Of a stretch of 22,768 nt of DNA, positions 7,910-15,605 are shown piece by piece. The notes beneath the pieces are model-generated. The model was given only the letters and a program-made list of their open reading frames with translations. It was not told the DNA's origin and did not search any database. The stretch comes from a virus. Position 1 is the first letter of the stretch. Every line of letters starts with the position of its first letter. A program made the translations under genes and the position numbers. The stretch spans positions 1 to 22,768 of the IMG/VR virus record IMGVR_UViG_3300031812_000023. One strand, written 5' to 3'.

Positions 7910-8890
7910 TTAGCTCAAGCGAACAAACGGACTCACTTCCACGTTCGTGTTGATGTACTTCGCCTTGTCCACCACGCGCGGCGTGCCGTCGGCATAGACC
8001 GTCAGCCGGTAGGCCGTCTGGTCAAACTCGAAGTAGGCATCTGCGCTCGCGGCGATCTCGATGTCGCGCACCAGCTGAACGGCATACATGCTGAAGTCCG
8101 CGAGCAGCACGTCGCCGGCAGTGCCGAGCGCATTGACCTTCTCTGTCAGGATGACCGGGATGCCCATCAGTGTTCCCGCAATGCCTTCCTGCCAGTTGGG
8201 CTGCCAAACCGGGGTATTACCGATGGAGAACTGGACGAGCTGCGGCAGCACGGTCGGATGGATCAACCACACAGCGCGACCGAGCGAACCTGGCATCAGT
8301 CGCTCCAGCATCTTTGCAGCGTCAACTGGCTTGAACTGGTTGGCTGTGTCGCGGGCTACGCTGACCAGCGCCTGGGCGCTCAACACGCCGAGCGGCTCGC
8401 CTGCGCCGTTACCACGAATGAAGTAGTAATCCAGGTAGTCCGAAGCGCTTTCAGCCAAGATTCGCCTGATTTGCGCGTCAAACGTGGTGCTGGCCAACAT
8501 GCGATTGCTCACACGCACGATGCCGGCCATCGTCAGCGCGCGCAAGGTGTATTGCTTAAAGGCTGGCTCGGTCTCGGCAATCGCGCTGTTCTCGTTCGCC
8601 CACGTGAACTTGACGCCACCGTACCAGGCAAACACACCAGAAGCACCCTTGCCCAGGTCAATGACCGGCTGGCGAACAGTTCCGGGCGCATCGGTCACGA
8701 ACGCGCGCGGTAGAACGATGGACTGCTCGCTCACAGCGGTTAGCAAGTCGGGGAGTAGCGTTTCCGGCACGAGATAGCCCCCCGACGGGCCCTGTCCCGT
8801 GCCTAGCGCCTTAATCGCATCGTAATCCTTGCGCGCTACGGCGCTCATGAAGTCGCGCAAGGTTGCAGTCTTAGTCTCAGTTACGTACAT
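7910..8890 (-). CDS. Major capsid protein from an internal start in the fusion gene
   Basis: In frame inside the fusion, the ATG at 8890 (Met309) is preceded by GGAGGAG at 8903-8897 with a six-base spacer, the strongest ribosome site I see in the late operon. It would yield a 326-residue protein starting MYVTETKTATLRDFMSAV, a normal length for a processed HK97-fold capsid subunit. Hundreds of capsid copies are needed per head but few proteases, so a nested start would fix the ratio, much as lambda C/Nu3 share a frame. Alternatively all capsid protein comes from cleavage of the fusion near residue 300. Confidence 0.65.
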   Translation of the reverse strand: MYVTETKTATLRDFMSAVARKDYDAIKALGTGQGPSGGYLVPETLLPDLLTAVSEQSIVLPRAFVTDAPGTVRQPVIDLGKGASGVFAWYGGVKFTWANENSAIAETEPAFKQYTLRALTMAGIVRVSNRMLASTTFDAQIRRILAESASDYLDYYFIRGNGAGEPLGVLSAQALVSVARDTANQFKPVDAAKMLERLMPGSLGRAVWLIHPTVLPQLVQFSIGNTPVWQPNWQEGIAGTLMGIPVILTEKVNALGTAGDVLLADFSMYAVQLVRDIEIAASADAYFEFDQTAYRLTVYADGTPRVVDKAKYINTNVEVSPFVRLS

Positions 8891-9814
8891 GTGAGTCTCC
8901 TCCGCTACGCTCTTTCGTGCATCCGCCTTGCCTTCCTCGGCGGTGACAACCTCCGACGGCTTAGCCTCTGGAAGCGCGATTGAGCGAATAGCTTCCACGA
9001 TCTCAACGCCGAGCGTGCGCGGTTCAGCCGGCGTCGGAGTCAACGATACCTCAACGATTGGCCAGCGCTCGATCTCTCCGCTGCTCTTGCGCGAGACAAG
9101 GTGGCCGGGCGCGCCAGTGCTCATGCCGAGCGCACCCTGCTCTGCTAGCTGGCGCACAAGCTCGATGTATTTGCTGTGCCGGTCAAGCTCTGCCTTGACG
9201 AGCAAGCCGATTTCGTCGGTGTTCATCTCCTCTACGCGCCCTATCACCTTAAGTCCTACGTCTGGGTGAATGCCGTGCTCATAAAGAAGCGGCGGGTTGC
9301 TCAATCCGAGAAGCTCTGCGCCAAAGTCTGTTCCGCGCGTGAAGTGCTCGCCGTGAAGGTCGCGCCCGCCGAACACGACCGCATAGCCTTCAGCGTATAA
9401 CTTGCCTTCCTGCTCATACACCTTCACGGCAAACGAGCGCATCTCCGTCTCTTGTTCCTGCCGGCCCAGCAGCTCTTCGAGCGCGCGACGCGCCCGGGCG
9501 AGCAGCTCTTCCGGCGCGTCAATCCCACCACGCGCGCCATTCACGGCAGCCAGCGCAAAGCGCATGCCGGATGTGACCAGCCGCGGGTTGCCATCCACGA
9601 TGTCGCCACAGGGGGCGACCAGGTCACCTTTGGTAGCGGATTCGTCGCGGCGGAAGAGGAACAAACGCGCAGCGCGTTCGAGCGCTTCGTTGCGCACGTC
9701 CTCTTCTGCGTCTGTCTCATACCCAGCCCAAGCTAAGATGCGCTCACGCGCGGCATCTCCGTCCCACTCACCGCGCTCAATTACAGGAAGTTCAGTATCA
9801 AGCGTGAATCTCAT
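7910..9814 (-). CDS. Prohead protease-major capsid protein fusion
   Basis: This single 634-residue frame holds three parts. Residues 1-120 carry a phage domain with WDGDAARERILAWAG and later DIVDGNPRLVTSG and ARGGID, often seen next to prohead proteases. Residues 125-275 match an S78/HK97 gp4-type serine protease with the triad visible: H180 in LLYEHG, S232 in GMSTG, E255 in PIVEVSLTP. Residues 309-634 are an HK97-fold major capsid protein (GGYLVPETLLPDLL near 358, YYFIRGNGAGEPLGVL near 475, and a typical TAYRLTVYADG C-terminal segment). The protease would mature the shell and normally cleaves between the scaffold and capsid parts. The start overlaps the previous stop as ATGA. Protease and capsid are more usually separate genes; an internal start appears to supply free capsid protein. 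Confidence 0.85.
   Translation of the reverse strand: MRFTLDTELPVIERGEWDGDAARERILAWAGYETDAEEDVRNEALERAARLFLFRRDESATKGDLVAPCGDIVDGNPRLVTSGMRFALAAVNGARGGIDAPEELLARARRALEELLGRQEQETEMRSFAVKVYEQEGKLYAEGYAVVFGGRDLHGEHFTRGTDFGAELLGLSNPPLLYEHGIHPDVGLKVIGRVEEMNTDEIGLLVKAELDRHSKYIELVRQLAEQGALGMSTGAPGHLVSRKSSGEIERWPIVEVSLTPTPAEPRTLGVEIVEAIRSIALPEAKPSEVVTAEEGKADARKSVAEETHMYVTETKTATLRDFMSAVARKDYDAIKALGTGQGPSGGYLVPETLLPDLLTAVSEQSIVLPRAFVTDAPGTVRQPVIDLGKGASGVFAWYGGVKFTWANENSAIAETEPAFKQYTLRALTMAGIVRVSNRMLASTTFDAQIRRILAESASDYLDYYFIRGNGAGEPLGVLSAQALVSVARDTANQFKPVDAAKMLERLMPGSLGRAVWLIHPTVLPQLVQFSIGNTPVWQPNWQEGIAGTLMGIPVILTEKVNALGTAGDVLLADFSMYAVQLVRDIEIAASADAYFEFDQTAYRLTVYADGTPRVVDKAKYINTNVEVSPFVRLS
8888..8903 (-). 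promoter_or_regulatory. Strong internal ribosome binding site for the capsid protein
   Basis: On the minus strand GGAGGAG, six bases, then ATG. The string GGAGACTCACATG matches GGAGACTGACATG at the start of the next gene (7897) at 12 of 13 positions, arguing that it is a true initiation site and not merely codons for Glu-Glu-Thr-His. Confidence 0.65.
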
Positions 9815-10239
9815 CGCTTTAGCTCCCGTTCGATTATGCGAGCGAACTCGCGCATCACGGCACGATTGTAAACCAGTTTGCTTGCTTCTTCGTCCGCGCG
9901 CTTCCAGCCGCTATCTCGGTGAAACGGTTGCTGCGCCGTCCCAACCACAAACGCAGCATAGCGCGCCTTGTTGCGCACGACCACCTGCGCGTTCCCTGTT
10001 GGCGTGACGAACCACTGCTTCGCCAGCCAACCAGTTCGTCGGTAAGGCAGCCGGCCTTTAGCCAACACATACCTGCGCTGTCGCTCGCTCCTCCAGCGAA
10101 TGCGCATTCTTTGGCTTTTAGGCGGATACACGTTCACATTGTCGCGCAGCCTGTAGCCAAGGAACAGCAACGCTGGCGTCAGGTCTAGTTGACCGCGAAA
10201 CACACGCGGAAGATTTAAGCGAACAATAGTTTTGCTCAT
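9811..10239 (-). CDS. Neck / head-tail protein (gp10-like), small basic
   Basis: This 142-residue basic protein lies between portal-MuF and the protease-capsid gene. I chose ATG 10239 (MSKTIVRLNLP), which overlaps the portal stop as ATGA; an in-frame ATG 15 codons earlier lies inside the portal gene. The middle (RRTGWLAKQWFVTPTGNAQVVVRNKARYAAFVVG) resembles HK97 gp10-like tail-completion or minor morphogenesis proteins, which show an RTG..L..... pattern followed by YA..V..G. Those usually sit after the connector rather than before the capsid, so the family call is tentative. Confidence 0.55.
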   Translation of the reverse strand: MSKTIVRLNLPRVFRGQLDLTPALLFLGYRLRDNVNVYPPKSQRMRIRWRSERQRRYVLAKGRLPYRRTGWLAKQWFVTPTGNAQVVVRNKARYAAFVVGTAQQPFHRDSGWKRADEEASKLVYNRAVMREFARIIERELKR

Positions 10240-12041
10240 CTTCGGCGACCCCTTGGTTGTTCTAGCGTCGTCCAGCACCGGCAACTGACGTGCGCCGGCG
10301 GCAGCTCATCCCAGCCATCGCCTTGTTCGCGCCCATCGCGCGGTGCGCATATCGGACATACGCGCTCGTCAGCGGCGGTGTGCCACACATGAACGAGCGA
10401 TAAGCCGGACTCGTCAAGTATCTGCCTTGCGATGTCTGTTCCCTGCGAATAAGAGCGCGTGACCTCAGTTGTGGCGATCATCTCCGCGCGTTGCGGACCA
10501 AACACGCGCGCGATTCGGTCAACGAGCATATTGCGCGTCCAGCCCTCGGCGCGAGAGCGCGTGAATAGCTCTTGCAGTCGCTTCCGCGTGGTCTCGTTGA
10601 TTCCACGCACAAGCTCGTAGCTATAGTCCTTCGCCCAGCGCGAGGCGAAGTCGTACGCACGCTCCACATCAGCAAAGGCCGCAGAAGAAAGCATCGCAGC
10701 GGTGGCTTGATCGATGGCAACAGCGAGCAACAAAGACTCGGCATAGGCGCGCGCTTTTTTCTCGAAGCCCTGCTCGTCGTAGCTCAGGTCGTCTAGTGAG
10801 ATTGAGTCCTCAAGCACCTGAAGCATCTGCGCAGCCAATTGCTCGCGCTCGCGGTCGAGCGGCGGTTCTGCCTGGCGTGCTTTCGCTTCGATGAAGCGCG
10901 CGAAGGCAAACGGCGAATGGCCAAGGTCGGCAAGTGACCTGACCGCGCGAACCCACGCATCCGGCAGGTCGCGCGGCGAGAAATCAGCGAGCATCGTCTT
11001 GCGCGCCTCGCTCTTGCGTCGCCACTGGTCAAGTTCGCGCAGCGCGGATTGCGTCGCCACGTCAACCGGCTGCTCTGTCTCAAAGCCCAGCATCTGGCGC
11101 GCCTCTTCGCGCGTCACAAGGCCGGCCTGATACAGGTCAATCACGCTCTTGCGCTGCGCACCTACGTCCTCAGCCAGCGCTTCAATGTCGTCGTAGTTGA
11201 TCGTCAACCCTAGTGCTTCTGCTATCAACTCCGCGTCTGGCAACACCGTGTCTCGCCAGAAAGAGATGCGGTGCTCAGCGGCGGTGGCGTAGTTCGCAGC
11301 ATCGGTCAACATGGTCACAGGAACGCCGAACGCTGCGCTGATGCGCCGGAGCGCCATGTCATCAACCTTCTCCATGGCGAGCTTGTCCAGCGCCGGGATT
11401 TCCAGCGGTCGGATTTGCATGTTGCGCCTGAGCACCAGCGCACGCCATGCATTGCGCACGCCAGACGTGAGACGCTGCCACGTCGTGCGCAAGGCTTCGG
11501 CGTCTGCGTCGGTCAGCGCGCCTTCTTCCGGCGTGATGATGAGTGGTGGAAGTGCACCCTGCTCAAAGAAGGCGCGCGTGAACTGCTCGGCGGCCAGCGC
11601 GGTAGCTGCGCTGGTCTCAGCGACCTTCAGCGGCGTAAGCCCCGGCCCGATGTCGCTCGTCGGCGACCAGGTGTGCGCGTAAATCACCTGGTCAGGCAAG
11701 TAACGGCGCGTGAACTGGCCGTTCTGCCATATGTGCGCAGTGATTCCTCTCACTGCGTCCCCTTCCACGCGCATCGCGGTTGGGTTGAGCACGCGCATGG
11801 TCGCGCGCTCGATCCAGAAAGCGCCGGCGACGCACAGCGACGATTCGCAAAGATAGTACAGGCGCGACGGGAACGGCGCTTGCTCTTCGCCACGCAGGAA
11901 AGAGAGAGACGCGACGGCATTCGCGCGCAGGGTGATGCAGCGCATGACGTAGGCATGGAGCGACTGTGCCTGTGGGCGCGTCACATAGCCCACAGCGTCA
12001 ATCGCCTTGGTCGTCCCGTATGCCGTCTTGATAGTTACCAT
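10236..12041 (-). CDS. Portal-MuF fusion protein
   Basis: This protein has 601 residues from ATG 12041, which overlaps the terminase stop (ATGGTAA). The N-terminal roughly 330 residues match HK97-type portal proteins (YVMRCITLRANAVASL, LPDQVIYAHTWSP, IGPGLTPLKVAETSA, and AFGVPVTMLTDAANYATAAEHRISF). The last 80 residues are a Mu gpF/SPP1 gp7-like domain: TTEVTRSYSQGTDIA at 524, then Cys562-x2-Cys565 and His584-x2-Cys587-x-Cys589, the expected zinc-type set. A helical linker joins them. The portal forms the twelve-fold DNA entry pore; MuF proteins are minor head proteins. I see no convincing internal ribosome site, so the fusion is probably made whole. Confidence 0.85.
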   Translation of the reverse strand: MVTIKTAYGTTKAIDAVGYVTRPQAQSLHAYVMRCITLRANAVASLSFLRGEEQAPFPSRLYYLCESSLCVAGAFWIERATMRVLNPTAMRVEGDAVRGITAHIWQNGQFTRRYLPDQVIYAHTWSPTSDIGPGLTPLKVAETSAATALAAEQFTRAFFEQGALPPLIITPEEGALTDADAEALRTTWQRLTSGVRNAWRALVLRRNMQIRPLEIPALDKLAMEKVDDMALRRISAAFGVPVTMLTDAANYATAAEHRISFWRDTVLPDAELIAEALGLTINYDDIEALAEDVGAQRKSVIDLYQAGLVTREEARQMLGFETEQPVDVATQSALRELDQWRRKSEARKTMLADFSPRDLPDAWVRAVRSLADLGHSPFAFARFIEAKARQAEPPLDREREQLAAQMLQVLEDSISLDDLSYDEQGFEKKARAYAESLLLAVAIDQATAAMLSSAAFADVERAYDFASRWAKDYSYELVRGINETTRKRLQELFTRSRAEGWTRNMLVDRIARVFGPQRAEMIATTEVTRSYSQGTDIARQILDESGLSLVHVWHTAADERVCPICAPRDGREQGDGWDELPPAHVSCRCWTTLEQPRGRRR

Positions 12042-13210
12042 ATCGCATCCACAATTGCGCCGCTCCTGCCGGCTGCGCGCGAATACACCCACGCGATGGC
12101 CATCACGCAGTCATCGTGCATCCCTGCCGGCGCAGAGTACTCGTACGTGCCGTCCCTGCGTCGCTGTTGCGAGAACTGCTCAAGCTCCGTCAGGACGTAA
12201 TCGTCGTCCGGCAACACAATCTCGCCGCGCTCAATCGCCCACGCCAAACGCTCAATGATTGCGCGTTTTGTACTGGCCGTGGTGGTCGCGCCTAAAACCG
12301 GGACGTTCTGCGACGCAAGGTAGTCCATGACCGGCGCGCCGGCAGCGTTCTGCTCCACGACGACCTCGATTGCTTGGCACTCGCGCGCGATCTGCGCTAT
12401 GCGCTGAACGGTGCGCGTGTAATCCTCATGTCGCCAGCGCTCCACTCGCAGCACAGCCGATTGGCCAACGTCAAAGACGGCCACGGCGGTGTAGTCCTCG
12501 TCTCGCCCGATGTCCACGCCCAGCGCGAAAGGACCGCGCGGCTCAACAGCACGAACGCACGCGCGCACGCCGCGGAACACCCCGCCGGCTTCGTCCACGA
12601 ACTCAGCGAGCCACTCTTGCCGGTAGGTGCGATCACTCACGAGTTGACGGGCGCGCTCGGCAGCCTCGCGGATGCTCTGTAGCTTGTTGTCGGTGCTCGG
12701 CGCGCGCCATGCTGCGCCTTCCTGCCGGCATCGCTCGTACTCGCGCCAGAACCAGTTGCGTCCTCTTGGCGTGCTAACGAGTATCGCGTGCCCCCGGCGG
12801 TCTGCCAATGTCGGCATGAGCACATCGTACCAGACGCGCTCGTCCATCAGCGCCGCCTCGTCCACGATGACCAGGTCGAACGCTTCACCGCGGATTGAGT
12901 CTGGCGAGTCGGCGGAATAGATGCTCAGGTAACCGCCGGATGGGAACTCGATGGTGCGCTCAGCGCGCCGGACAAGTAGCTGGTTGGCGACCGGCGCGGT
13001 CATGCGCTCAGCAAACCGCCAGAGCGGGCGCGAATTACGGTATGTGGGTGCAACCCATGCAACAGCTGCGCCTCTATTTGCGCACGCAATCGCAATCGTG
13101 CCGCACATGGTCGTCTTGCCCCAGCGACGACCTGTGCACACCACTTTCATACTAGCTTTGTGCCTCGCTATCCTGCTCTGGTCCTGACGTAATCTCGGCA
13201 ACGGCAGCAT
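12035..13210 (-). CDS. Terminase large subunit
   Basis: This is the ATPase/nuclease motor that packages DNA into proheads. From ATG 13210 (MLPLPRLRQDQ) it has 391 residues; a longer frame exists but would overlap the small-terminase gene by 140 nt. Motifs: Walker A GRRWGKTT (27-34), Walker B VIVDE (114-118), coupling motif LVSTPRG (about 144), and nuclease acidic residues D233 (LGVDIGRDEDYTAV), E286 (VVVEQN) and D366/D367 (MHDDCVMAIAW). All key residues are present. It overlaps the small subunit by 59 nt and the portal start by 7 nt. Confidence 0.92.
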   Translation of the reverse strand: MLPLPRLRQDQSRIARHKASMKVVCTGRRWGKTTMCGTIAIACANRGAAVAWVAPTYRNSRPLWRFAERMTAPVANQLLVRRAERTIEFPSGGYLSIYSADSPDSIRGEAFDLVIVDEAALMDERVWYDVLMPTLADRRGHAILVSTPRGRNWFWREYERCRQEGAAWRAPSTDNKLQSIREAAERARQLVSDRTYRQEWLAEFVDEAGGVFRGVRACVRAVEPRGPFALGVDIGRDEDYTAVAVFDVGQSAVLRVERWRHEDYTRTVQRIAQIARECQAIEVVVEQNAAGAPVMDYLASQNVPVLGATTTASTKRAIIERLAWAIERGEIVLPDDDYVLTELEQFSQQRRRDGTYEYSAPAGMHDDCVMAIAWVYSRAAGRSGAIVDAIW

Positions 13211-13535
13211 AGTAATCAAACGCCTGCACCTTGAACGGCGCGCCTTCACGCCCTGTAACCTCGATTCGCTCTGGCGGCTTGCCGAAGGCAACCTCGATGA
13301 GCCAGCGCGCGAAGTGCTGATGTTTCATCGCAGAGCGAAGGATTAGTTCAACGTTTGTGGCGACGTGCCCATCAATGATGATGGGCTGACCGTCCGCACC
13401 CTTGGCCGGCTCGCTCAGAATTGAGATAGCAAGCTTGCGAAGCTGGTCAAAGGTGCGCGGGCGACCCTTGCGGTTGATCCGCGGGTCACCTTTTGTGAAT
13501 GGCTTGCCAAACCTACGCGGCTTCTCTTGTTCCAT
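13152..13535 (-). CDS. Terminase small subunit-like protein (DUF5681)
   Basis: The 127-residue protein begins with RRFGKPFTKGDPRINRKGRP, the Gly/Pro/Arg-rich signature of DUF5681 proteins that commonly precede terminase large subunits. A helical region follows (DQLRKLAISILSEPAKG, ELILRSAMKHQHFARWLIEVAFGKPP) with the FGKPP string often seen in this group. It likely recognises phage DNA and hands it to the large subunit. Acting as the small terminase is inferred from adjacency. Confidence 0.75.
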   Translation of the reverse strand: MEQEKPRRFGKPFTKGDPRINRKGRPRTFDQLRKLAISILSEPAKGADGQPIIIDGHVATNVELILRSAMKHQHFARWLIEVAFGKPPERIEVTGREGAPFKVQAFDYYAAVAEITSGPEQDSEAQS

Positions 13536-13545
13536 GTTGAACTAT

Positions 13546-14148
13546 TCAACTATCTTCTTTGCTCGGAAACCAGATTAACTTTGTTCGAGCCGTAATCTTT
13601 TGGCCAACAAGCTCAGCAAACGATTGAACCGCTTCCTCTGTTTCAAAACAAACCTTGATTGTGCGATAAGCTGATTTGACCGAATCAGCGTTAGGTGCGC
13701 TGTATTCTGGATTTGACTGCTCGCTTTCCAGCAACGAAGATAGGCCGGCGGTATCGAGCCGCCACTGTTTCAAAGTATCCTCGTCTAACCCCCACTCGAC
13801 AAGTTGCTGGGCTTCCCAGCCGGCAAGAGCATCCCAGTCCCAGTGACCAGTTGCGCCAACGTGCAGCAGGATGACGAGCCGGCGGCGCTCATCGTCGGTC
13901 AGCGCGCGCGACGCGCGTCTCACCTCGAGCTCGTAGTCCTCGCCATAGACGGCTTTAAGCGCGCTTAACCGCTGGTGACCATCGTAGACCTCGTTGTCAG
14001 GTCCAACGACGATCATCTGCACCTGCCCGTAGTCGCGCCACGAGTCCAGCAAGCGCTGCGCAGCGCGCTTGGTGATCTGCCGCGGGTTGCACTCCCACGG
14101 CTTCAGGTCACGCAGCCTGACGCGCTCATTCGTCCATGTCAGCGACAT
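13546..14148 (-). CDS. ParB/Srx-type N-terminal domain protein
   Basis: This has 200 residues from ATG 14148 (MSLTWTNERVRLRDL), which follows the previous stop after one base (TAG C ATG); a frame starting 15 codons upstream would lie inside that gene. The N-terminal ~90 residues carry the ParB-like pattern: LKPWECNPRQITKRAAQRLLDSW, then VYDGHQRLSALKAVYG with the nucleotide/DNA-handling GHQR motif. The C terminus (YRTIKVCFETEEAVQSFAELVGQ) is a segment found in many phage ParB-like proteins. In phages these lie beside terminases or methyltransferases; role in packaging or DNA modification is unproven. No methyltransferase is present here. Confidence 0.75.
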   Translation of the reverse strand: MSLTWTNERVRLRDLKPWECNPRQITKRAAQRLLDSWRDYGQVQMIVVGPDNEVYDGHQRLSALKAVYGEDYELEVRRASRALTDDERRRLVILLHVGATGHWDWDALAGWEAQQLVEWGLDEDTLKQWRLDTAGLSSLLESEQSNPEYSAPNADSVKSAYRTIKVCFETEEAVQSFAELVGQKITARTKLIWFPSKEDS

Positions 14149-14149
14149 G

Positions 14150-14338
14150 CTATTTCGTTCTGAACGATTCCATCGCCTGCTCCAGCAACTCAAACGCGCG
14201 CTGGTGGCGCTCCAGGTCGCGCTTGAGTGCCCGAATCTCGTCCCGCAGCGCGCGAATCTCCGCGGCCTGCTTGGCCGTCACCGCGGCCAGCAATATGGCA
14301 GAGACGGCAAACAGCGCAGAGAAGGCATCCATGCGCAT
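14150..14338 (-). CDS. Small membrane protein with coiled coil (lysis cassette candidate)
   Basis: This 62-residue protein has one N-terminal hydrophobic helix (about 5-22, AFSALFAVSAILLAAVTA) and a charged heptad-like coiled coil (about 24-58, EIRALRDEIRALKRDLERHQRAF). The ATG immediately follows the holin-like gene stop (TAG ATG). One membrane helix plus periplasmic or cytoplasmic coiled coil, next to a holin-like gene, suggests an accessory lysis protein (i-spanin-like or antiholin). The hydrophobic segment is also short enough that another role is possible. Confidence 0.55.
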   Translation of the reverse strand: MRMDAFSALFAVSAILLAAVTAKQAAEIRALRDEIRALKRDLERHQRAFELLEQAMESFRTK

Positions 14339-14692
14339 CTAGTGGTCTTTGCGCAAAAGCTTGGCTAGGTTCTCCGGCAACGGGATGCCCAGCTCGTGCA
14401 AGCTCGCTGCGATACGACCGAGCAACGATGCCTGGATGATGATCCAGGTGGCAGCAGCCACGGCTTGCAATCCAAGCTCGTCGGCTGCGATGCGGATGCT
14501 GGCGTATGCGACGACATAAGGTAGCAGATGTCGCCACAGGAAGTTAGCCAGCGCCGGCAGCTGGAAGTCGTCGTTTCTGATGCTGGCGGCCACAGCAAGC
14601 GCGGTGTTGACTAGGATTGACGCGGCGATGAACTGCACCTCGGGAAGCGAAGCGATGTATTTGAGAAAGGCTTGAACTTGCGTGATATCCAT
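14339..14692 (-). CDS. Holin-like membrane protein
   Basis: This has 117 residues from ATG 14692 (MDITQVQAFLKYIASLP); a GTG six codons upstream is possible. Three hydrophobic segments appear at about 16-36 (VQFIAASILVNTALAVAASI), 54-70 (LLPYVVAYASIRIAA) and 77-96 (AVAAATWIIIQASLLGRIAAS), with a charged C terminus (LAKLLRKDH). This size and topology fit a class I holin, which makes the membrane lesion at lysis. The preceding sequence has only a weak AGGG site. No endolysin is in the window, so lysis function rests on topology alone. Confidence 0.55.
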   Translation of the reverse strand: MDITQVQAFLKYIASLPEVQFIAASILVNTALAVAASIRNDDFQLPALANFLWRHLLPYVVAYASIRIAADELGLQAVAAATWIIIQASLLGRIAASLHELGIPLPENLAKLLRKDH

Positions 14693-14728
14693 GTGCCCTA
14701 TTGTACCCACAAAGCCGGCAGGACGCTG

Positions 14729-15583
14729 CTAGGGCTCCACATCAAGCGAGAACTCGGCTGCAATCCGGTTTGTGGTCTTGCTGATGGTCAGGCGTCCCCA
14801 CACGCAACCGTACATGCGCGGGGGCTTACCGGTGCGCGCGGAATAACTGCGCTCAGCGTAGTCATCCAGGTACGAAGGGCAGCGTATGTGCCAAGTAAAG
14901 GACCGACGCGGTATGCCGCTCACAGACAACTCCTCGCGCGCGACCGGCAATACGTAGCAGTCGTGCGTATGGCCCTGAACGATGACATCGGCGGAGATGT
15001 AGCTTTGCATGCGGCGGGTGTCCAGCGTCCCAAAGCTCATCATTGCGCCTGAGCCGCTCCCATGCGAGTAGCGAATCGTGAGCGTGCCGATACGCGGGAT
15101 GCTGGTGTGGAAGGTCAGACGAACCCAGCCGGCATAAGGCATCGAGGCGCACTGAGAACCGCGCTCACGCAGCGCAGCCGCGATACGGTCAGTGAGCGAC
15201 GTGCCGTAGTGCTGCAAGACGCTTTGCTCATGGTTGCCCATCGCCAGCATCGCAAAGTTGCCGGCGTAGGGCGCGTAGCGTTCGACCGCGCGGCTAACGA
15301 GCGAGTCAAAATAGTCGTTGCGCTTGTACTGATGAGCCAAACCGGAGTATGAGGCGCGGGGGTCGCCTTTGCCCTGCATCGCGTCACAAAAGTCGCCCAG
15401 GTCCAGGATGATGGCATTGCGCTCGCGCGCAAGTTCTAAATGGCGAATCTCAAGCTCAGACCTTTGGGCAGGGTGGTCATGATGCCGGTCGGAAGAGAGC
15501 ATCAGGTAAATCTCTTCGTCTCGTTTCAGGGTTACGTCAATGTAAAGCACATCCAGTCCGCGCCGGCGGGGCGACCATTGCAC
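14729..15583 (-). CDS. Calcineurin-like metallophosphoesterase
   Basis: This 284-residue protein has the full set of metal-binding motifs: D32 and H34 (SSDRHH), D64 in GDFCD, N117-H118 in MGNHE, H174 in YSHGSG, and H205/H207 in GHTHD. Members hydrolyse phosphomonoesters or phosphodiesters with two metals. The substrate is unknown; nucleic-acid ends, nucleotides or cyclic nucleotides are all possible. The start used is GTG 15583; there is no in-frame ATG until Met28, just before the first motif, and the ribosome site is poor. It is the first gene after the terminator at 15.6 kb, so it may open the late transcript. Confidence 0.8.
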   Translation of the reverse strand: MQWSPRRRGLDVLYIDVTLKRDEEIYLMLSSDRHHDHPAQRSELEIRHLELARERNAIILDLGDFCDAMQGKGDPRASYSGLAHQYKRNDYFDSLVSRAVERYAPYAGNFAMLAMGNHEQSVLQHYGTSLTDRIAAALRERGSQCASMPYAGWVRLTFHTSIPRIGTLTIRYSHGSGSGAMMSFGTLDTRRMQSYISADVIVQGHTHDCYVLPVAREELSVSGIPRRSFTWHIRCPSYLDDYAERSYSARTGKPPRMYGCVWGRLTISKTTNRIAAEFSLDVEP

Positions 15584-15589
15584 GGCAGG

Positions 15590-15597
15590 ATTGTACC
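15590..15597 (-). promoter_or_regulatory. Possible -10 element (GGTACAAT) before the late operon
   Basis: GGTACAAT lies seven bases before the metallophosphoesterase GTG start, just downstream of the terminator. The same octamer occurs at 14707-14700, eight bases before the holin-like ATG. No convincing -35 is present at 16-18 bases in either case, so an alternative or activator-dependent late promoter, or chance, remain open. Confidence 0.25.
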
Positions 15598-15605
15598 TGA
15601 TTTCT

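Noticed and set aside
7499-8713. 404-codon plus-strand open frame
   Set aside because: Lies opposite the capsid gene and decoration-like gene; Arg/His/Ala-rich translation typical of antisense GC-rich coding DNA, no ribosome site or motif.
11271-12200. 309-codon plus-strand open frame
   Set aside because: Antisense to portal-MuF and the terminase end; biased composition without recognisable motifs.
12035-13291. Long form of the terminase starting at 13291
   Set aside because: Would overlap the small-terminase gene by 140 nt with an Arg/Ser-rich N terminus unlike terminases; ATG 13210 gives a normal N terminus.
13546-14193. Longer ParB-like frame from 14193
   Set aside because: Extra 15 residues lie in the coiled-coil gene; ATG 14148 follows that gene's stop by one base.
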